Shown here piece by piece: positions 58,701 to 64,000 of a stretch of 64,000 nucleotides of DNA. A program made the position numbers and the translations under genes. Position 1 is the stretch's first letter. Every line of letters begins with the position of its first letter. The notes under the pieces are model-generated. The model searched no databases. It was given only the letters and a program-made list of their open reading frames with translations, and was not told the DNA's origin. Source of the stretch: Cryptomeria japonica (Eukaryota; Streptophyta; Pinopsida; Cupressales; Cupressaceae); contig NC_081405.1 of the NCBI RefSeq assembly GCF_030272615.1, positions 311,563,235 through 311,627,234 of the forward strand, given 5' to 3'.

Positions 58701-58974
58701 GGCACTTTGTGATGAATAGTGAGTACCAAGATAGAGTACTTTGTGATGAACAGGGAGTACTAAGAAATGAGCAGCACTTTGTGATGAATAGTGAGTGGGA
58801 ATGTGAGCAACACTTTGTGATGAACAGTGAGTGTCACACACGTAGTACTTTGTGATGAACAGGGAGTACCACTAGGATAGAAGCAACACTTTGTGATGAA
58901 CAGTGAGTGTCACTAGGATAGATAGCCATATGTATTTAGATAAAAAGTAGCATTTTGTGATAAACAGGGAATGC
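58701..58974 (+). repeat. hairpin-like minisatellite, copy 2 (7 units)
   Basis: Seven units with core TTGTGATGAACAGGG/TTGTGATGAACAGTG. Arms pair with a constant 15-base loop: AGTACT 58735-58740 with AGTACT 58756-58761; ACACT 58810-58814 with AGTGT 58830-58834; GCATT 58950-58954 with AATGC 58970-58974. Confidence 0.87.
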
Positions 58975-59022
58975 AACTATGACTGACATGAGTGATTTGC
59001 TTGACTGTAGGAGTATTTGCCT

Positions 59023-59625
59023 ATGCTGGAGTCACGAGAGAGATTCCCATCGACTCAGAGGTTGCGACCTAAGCTGACCTTCGAGGACTGAGCGGCTATT
59101 AAGGAGATGGGATTGAGACATGTTCTATATGTGCCTGAGTTTCGGGCGAACATGGGACTGTTGAGTGCGTTGGCGGAGAGATGGCACTCTGAGACATGTA
59201 CTTTTCATTTGCCGATGGGGGAGATGATAGTCACCCTTGAGGATGTATATAGGATTCTACAGATACCGATCGATGGGGAGTTGATCCCATACGATTGAGA
59301 TGGAGATAGGGAGGCCCTGAGACGAGTATTCTAGGACCCAGGACTGGAGATGAGGGCAGGACATGTGGCATGGGATACCATGACATGGACAGGATTAGCA
59401 CTACCAATAGTGTTGGTAGGAGTTATCAGTGAGTTCCTCTATTCGGATAGGGCGACACGAGGATTGGTTGCAGGATCGGGGAGGAGGAGGAGAGGAGGAT
59501 GAGACAACTAGGCTTAGGAGACAGAGGGGACAGGAGAGATGATCATGGGGCGGGTCCTTCTAGGGCTCAGACTCCGTTGAGGCCAGCCGGCTCCGAGGGA
59601 GGGAGTTCATCATAGCCATAGAGGG
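59023..59625 (+). pseudogene. antisense PMD protein, copy 2, internally deleted
   Basis: ATG at 59023 (MLESRERFPS), then GLRHVLYVPEFRANMGLLSA, LAERWHSETCTFHL and MGEMIVTLEDVYRILQIPID, a clear N-terminal PMD segment. Stops at about 59089, 59296 and 59332. From about 59465 a deletion of some 1.35 kb, relative to copy 1, removes the rest of the PMD and the coiled coil; the Pro/Ser tail (GAGPSRAQTP near 59550) remains. Its stops lie at positions that are open in copy 1. Confidence 0.83.
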
Positions 59626-61307
59626 CTCCCTATGTATCAGTATTGTACCATTTTTGCATGATGATGTAGACACCTGTGGGTGATTGTAGCCATATGATTT
59701 TGACATCATTGTATCATGACACTTTATATATATATATATATATGAGATGATTCATCTTTGCAGCAGCTATATGCATTTGTACCTATGTGATGTATGTTTC
59801 GATGTTATGGATGCAAATATGTATATGATGCAATGCAATATTTTTGTCTTTTATGTTTTTAATATGTTATGCCAATGTGAATGTATGAAATGCAAATGAA
59901 TATGATAATGCAAATGTAAATTGTGCTAACATGTGTTGTGTGCAGGATGTGATGCAGTTGTGATATCTATGTATATGTATGAAATGCTTATATGTGGTAA
60001 TGCAAGTGCAACTATATGAAATGCAAATTTTTTTGGTGTGTCATTATACTCAGTCATGTGATAGCAGGCTACGCGGACTCGAGAAGGATGATGGAAGTCA
60101 ATCAAGAAAGGGGGATGGAAGACAGAAGATATGAAAGTGAAAGAGCTTCTTTGTGTTATCATCATTGAACTTTATTATGGCAAGTAGGTTATGACAATCG
60201 AGGCATATGTTCGACTCAAAAAGTCATTGTACCTGTTTGCATGGAGATAAGACAGTCACAAACAAAGAATTCCCTAGTTCACGCTAGACTCACAGTGTCC
60301 TCATATCCTTGGACAAGTCATAGCATTACTAAGAGACAATCCACAGACAACAAATACAAATAGGTGATGATACCCCATCCTCGCCTTTCTAGTCAAAGAC
60401 ATCTTGGAGATAGAATCTCTAGTCAGAGACATCCCAGAAAAGCTAAAAGACATGTCACCAAAAGGATAAAATCAAAAGAAAACCAAGACTCGACACCAAC
60501 ATCCACTATAGTCCTCAAGTTTAGTGTCTCTTATCACTTGTATAAGTCTTATTTGATTGTGGTCACAATGTTTACTTTCACAAAAAGGATAGATAGCACT
60601 GAACCATAACGTTGTCTGAGTCTGTTGAAAGATTTGATTTGTTGAAGCCCATTGTTGCTGCTGTGTCTCATCTGAAACTGACTGAATCCATGAAATTGAT
60701 ACTTTATTGCGGAGAAGATGAAACTTTATTGCGGATCTGTGATGCAAATGTTGCTTTATTGCGGATTGTGCGTGGATAGACTAAAGGAAGCTGGAAGAAA
60801 CTGTACTCCTCAAAACATGTGATGTTCTCAGTTCCACACCCATTACTAGATGTAGGATTTTGCCTTAGCCATAGATAGGATCTGATTTATTGTGGATGGA
60901 AAGGGATGAAAAGGGAGGTTTATTATGAATGGCTAACCAATCTTAGGGAGATCAATAACAAGCCATGATGGGAATGGGTAAGTTTATTATGGATGAATAG
61001 GTTGTGAGTGTGTGCAAAGTGAAAGGATGAAAGTGAATCCTGAAGGAGGGAGGAGCAATGTCTCTACGCATGACACTGGTGACCTAGTTTTCACCATGGT
61101 ACTTGCCCAGGGCACCACTAAAGTGGTTTTCACCGTTGGACGAAATTATTTCTCTTTACTTTTTTCGATTTTTCAATGTTTTTTGTGTCACAAGGTGCCT
61201 GTTTGCCAGGTTTTCACCAAGTAATGATTTTTTTGTTTTATAATTTTTTTGTATTTTTGAATTTTTTGAATTTTTTTGTATTTTTTGAATTAGGATACTC
61301 TAAAGAG
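59626..61307 (-). other. Tat copy 2, non-coding stretch between PMD remnant and IN-CTD
   Basis: Equivalent to 33613-34929 plus 45496-45878 of copy 1. Includes a short (TA)n at 59726-59742 and an intact insertion site near 60790 (AAGCTGGAAGAAACTG). T-rich just before the IN-CTD stop. No credible frame. Confidence 0.75.
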
Positions 61308-64000
61308 CTATGTGTTAAACCTGCGAAGGTGCATGTTGTTGATAGGATCCTCCAAAGGTTCACCTTCTATAGTTGAGAGCTGATATGCCCCATATCCATA
61401 TGTTGTTGTAATGATGTAAGGACCAAGCAAGTTTGGTTCGAACTTGCCCTTCTTCTCTCTGTCTTGTTGATTTTTAGGATTTTCTTTGAGAACTAAGTCA
61501 CCCACCTCAAATGTGTGAGGCTTTACCTTATGATTGTAGTTGTGTCGTTCCCTAACTGAATGATGTGTAGCTTGATTGAATGTCTTCCTTGATGAAGAAA
61601 TTGAGATAGAATTACTAGTGTGTGGAATACACAGGCCCGTATGCATGTCACCTGAAGAAGTTTGGGCATCACTGATAGCAAAGTCCTTGGAGGAAGCTCC
61701 ATTAAAGGTCCATGATGTATCACCAAAAGGGGATGGATGTGTGGAACAAGTGGATGAGTTATGAAGGCTTATGACTATGAAAAGAAGTGAAAGTAGGATA
61801 GAATGATGGAGACTTAGGATCAACAAGTATGTTTTTTGACTTAAAATTGTAGAACTTTTGCCCCCAGTTACTTTGATATTAGGGGAGATCAACTCTTTCT
61901 CTTTTTGCTTCATAGGATTTTTATCCTTGACTTTGATTTTTGCAGAGTCCAATAGCTTTTGATTTTGATTTGGACTAAAGGACTTTTCTTTATTTTTGAC
62001 TTTTAGATTTTTCCTTTCAAAGTTTGATTTTTGATCCCCAATGAGTAAGGGCTTTTGCAATTCTTGTTGATCCAAGTCTAGAAGTGGAGTGGAAATGGAA
62101 TGAGTGGATGATATGGTAAGGCTATGTGAGTTATCAAGAGGGCTGGTGATATGCTCAATAGATTCTTCGCTGGAACCACTCTTAGGACTATTGATATCAA
62201 GAGTTTCTTGCACCACTGGAGGAGATTTGCATTCAGACTCAGTAGCCACAACACTAGGTGCTTCACACCCAATTCCTTGTAAATTGTTTATAGATTGTTC
62301 TTGTTGATTGAATGTCTTAGGAGATAGTAGGAGTTGGTCAACATGAAATATATACTCACCACATCCTAGGTCTTTAACCTTGAATTTTTCTTTGAGCTCT
62401 ATTTGTTTTGATGTAGAAGCTTTCAATGATTCTGGATCCACATATGCTAAAGATGGAACAGCTTCTCGATTAGCTAGAATTGTTATTTCTGATCTAGGTC
62501 GCAGATTGTTGCAATATATGAATGGATTTGGGTCAGCATTAACTGTTATTTCAACTCCATTGTGAGGAAACTTAATGCATTGGTGATATGTAGACGGGAC
62601 TGCCCTCATTTCATGAATCCAAGGACGTCCTAGCAATATGTTGTATGTGAGATCCAGATCAAGTACTTGAGAAACCACATCCTTTGTAACTAGCCCAACT
62701 CTGAGAGGTAAGGTGATTGTGCCCTTGGATGAACGCTCTTCATCATCATATGCCTTGATGGTAATTTTGTTTGTAGAATTCACAGCTTTATCTGAATATC
62801 CCAATTGTTTAATAGTGCTCAATGTACAAATGTTTAGACCTGCTCCTCCATCTATTAGGACTCGTTTTATTCGATGTTTATGTATGAAGGCTTCAATGTG
62901 TAATGGTGCATTATGTGGCTGACTTACGGAGGCGTCATCAACTTCTGTGAATGTAAGGGAGTGTGGAATGGAAAGGTATCCCATCATGGCTTGAAACTGG
63001 TCCACGTTCAGATCAGTAGGAACGGCAGTGTCTCTCAAGGTTTTGTCAAGAATAGCTTTATGTACGGGGGATATGCGTAATAGCTCAAGGATGGAGATGA
63101 GCGTGGGTGTCTTCCCTAACTGTTCTACAAGATCATACTCAGGTTTGGTTGATGAGGAAGCGGTGTTTTTAGCTGGAGCACCTTGCAAAGTGAATTTACC
63201 TTGGTGGGTTGTAACATGAAATTCAGAGATAGGTTCGGAAGAAGATACAACGCCTTTTAAGACAATCTTGGGTCTCTGGGTAGAATTCTCAGGGTTTTTG
63301 TCCTTGATGATAATAGTAGAGACATAATTGTCCATCAAGATGTGATTGATGGTTGAATCATAGTTATAAGATGCTCTAGTATAGTTGGTTTGGTCATCTG
63401 TGGCTTTAGCTTTTCCCTTGTCATGCTTTGGGAATGGTTCCTTAAACATCTCATGTTCTTGATTGGATGAGTGTCCCTCAATCTCAATGTCACCTCTATC
63501 AATGAGATCTTGTATGATGTTCTTCAGTCGATGACAATTTCCTATCTTATGACCCTTGCTCTTATGAAATTCACAATACTCATCATCATTCCACCAATTT
63601 GGTTTAACCTTTGGTTCATATGGAGGAAAATCTGGAACTGTGATTACCTTGTTTGCCACTAGCTTTTTGAAAACCGACTCAAGTGGTTCTCCCAATGGGG
63701 TGTACTTTCTTTGTGATCTAGAAGTTGTTTGAGTATTCACTTGATTGTTTGTAGAGCTTGATCCATAAAAAATGAATTTGGGTCGCATTGTATTGGCATC
63801 AACAACACCATCATTGACTGTGTTCTTGTTTTTATTCCAAAATCTTGGCTTGTCTTTTCCTTTAAAGTCATCTTTGTTTTCCTTGATTATCTTAATGACT
63901 CCTTGTTCAATTAGGACCTTCTCTATTGCTAAGCCTTTTTCAATGACATCCTTGAAGGTGGACAAACAAGCTTTCCTTAGATCATAGCCAATGTCTTTGT
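61308..64000 (-). CDS. Gag-protease fused to integrase C-terminal domain, open frame, 5' partial
   Basis: Open on the minus strand from the window edge to the stop at 61308, about 897 codons, still open upstream, so the start is outside. Order: end of the Gag domain (ACLSTFKDVIEKGLAIEKV); zinc-knuckle-like FHKSKGHKIGNCHRLKNII (about residue 150); acidic linker; retropepsin-like domain with VLIDGGAGLNICTL (about residue 390) and LLGRPWIHEMRAVPSTY (about 450); a 230-residue Ser/Lys-rich linker with a hydrophobic run (LLILSLHHSILLSLLFIVIS); then FEVGDLVLKENPKNQ, FEPNLLGPYII and GEPLEDPINNMHLRRF, the IN C-terminal domain. RT, RNase H and the integrase core are missing, so the element is non-autonomous. 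Copy 1 shares the junction. Confidence 0.85.
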   Translation of the reverse strand, partial: KDIGYDLRKACLSTFKDVIEKGLAIEKVLIEQGVIKIIKENKDDFKGKDKPRFWNKNKNTVNDGVVDANTMRPKFIFYGSSSTNNQVNTQTTSRSQRKYTPLGEPLESVFKKLVANKVITVPDFPPYEPKVKPNWWNDDEYCEFHKSKGHKIGNCHRLKNIIQDLIDRGDIEIEGHSSNQEHEMFKEPFPKHDKGKAKATDDQTNYTRASYNYDSTINHILMDNYVSTIIIKDKNPENSTQRPKIVLKGVVSSSEPISEFHVTTHQGKFTLQGAPAKNTASSSTKPEYDLVEQLGKTPTLISILELLRISPVHKAILDKTLRDTAVPTDLNVDQFQAMMGYLSIPHSLTFTEVDDASVSQPHNAPLHIEAFIHKHRIKRVLIDGGAGLNICTLSTIKQLGYSDKAVNSTNKITIKAYDDEERSSKGTITLPLRVGLVTKDVVSQVLDLDLTYNILLGRPWIHEMRAVPSTYHQCIKFPHNGVEITVNADPNPFIYCNNLRPRSEITILANREAVPSLAYVDPESLKASTSKQIELKEKFKVKDLGCGEYIFHVDQLLLSPKTFNQQEQSINNLQGIGCEAPSVVATESECKSPPVVQETLDINSPKSGSSEESIEHITSPLDNSHSLTISSTHSISTPLLDLDQQELQKPLLIGDQKSNFERKNLKVKNKEKSFSPNQNQKLLDSAKIKVKDKNPMKQKEKELISPNIKVTGGKSSTILSQKTYLLILSLHHSILLSLLFIVISLHNSSTCSTHPSPFGDTSWTFNGASSKDFAISDAQTSSGDMHTGLCIPHTSNSISISSSRKTFNQATHHSVRERHNYNHKVKPHTFEVGDLVLKENPKNQQDREKKGKFEPNLLGPYIITTTYGYGAYQLSTIEGEPLEDPINNMHLRRFNT

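Larger units (their letters stand above)
56996..64000 (-). mobile_element. Tat-like gypsy element, copy 2 (5' part beyond the window)
   Basis: Minus-strand relative of 30315-53312. From its 3' end: 3' LTR 56996-57813, polypurine tract 57814-57828, GCGTCTGTG array, hairpin minisatellite, antisense PMD remnant, non-coding stretch and the Gag-PR/IN-CTD frame running off the right edge. It sits inside a copia LTR; ATCAT at 56991-56995 is the expected left half of the target duplication. Better preserved than copy 1. Confidence 0.87.

Noticed and set aside
58335-58974. CRISPR-like repeat array
   Set aside because: Unit spacing is irregular, there are no unique equal-length spacers, and the context is a plant retrotransposon; these are minisatellite-type repeats.

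Overview
The window is intergenic DNA from a large plant genome. It holds plant LTR-retrotransposon clades (Ty1/copia, Ty3/gypsy of Tat/Ogre type), an L1-type LINE, a plant-mobile-domain gene and a fragment of a plant aldo-keto reductase. I found no intact cellular gene, RNA gene or CRISPR array. The density of old, nested, nonsense-riddled elements fits a gymnosperm-sized genome, but nothing in the sequence proves the species.

Layout. 1-4374: 3' part of a SIRE-like copia element whose 3' LTR (3261-4374) abuts the 5' half of a minus-strand LINE (4375-6606). 7.35-11.69 kb: a decayed second copia element without a 3' LTR. 11.7-14.1 kb: unassigned, mostly AT-rich DNA. 14.1-23.7 kb: a plus-strand Tat-like gypsy pol, split within the RT by an unknown segment and a complete copia element with both LTRs (16818-22797). 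23.7-30.3 kb: poorly interpretable DNA with a possible LTR and gag-like remnant. 30.3-53.3 kb: copy 1 of a minus-strand Tat-like element, itself split by a gag-only LTR retrotransposon with very long LTRs (34930-45495). 53.3-56.0 kb: unassigned DNA and a minus-strand coiled-coil pseudogene. 56.0-57.0 kb: a partial LTR of the first copia family. 56996 to the end: copy 2 of the Tat-like element, running off the window.

The most interesting system is the minus-strand Tat-like family seen twice. In element orientation it reads: LTR beginning TGTAGACACC; a long leader; one Gag-protease frame fused directly to an integrase C-terminal domain, with no RT, RNase H or integrase core; then, antisense, a gene for a plant mobile domain (PMD) protein with a coiled-coil tail; and just ahead of that gene a minisatellite whose units look like hairpins with compensatory stem changes. 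Both copies share the same Gag-PR/IN-CTD junction, so the deleted form has multiplied. In copy 2 the fused frame is open for about 900 codons. The gag-only element inserted in copy 1 carries an aldo-keto reductase fragment in one LTR, and copy 2 preserves the matching empty insertion site.
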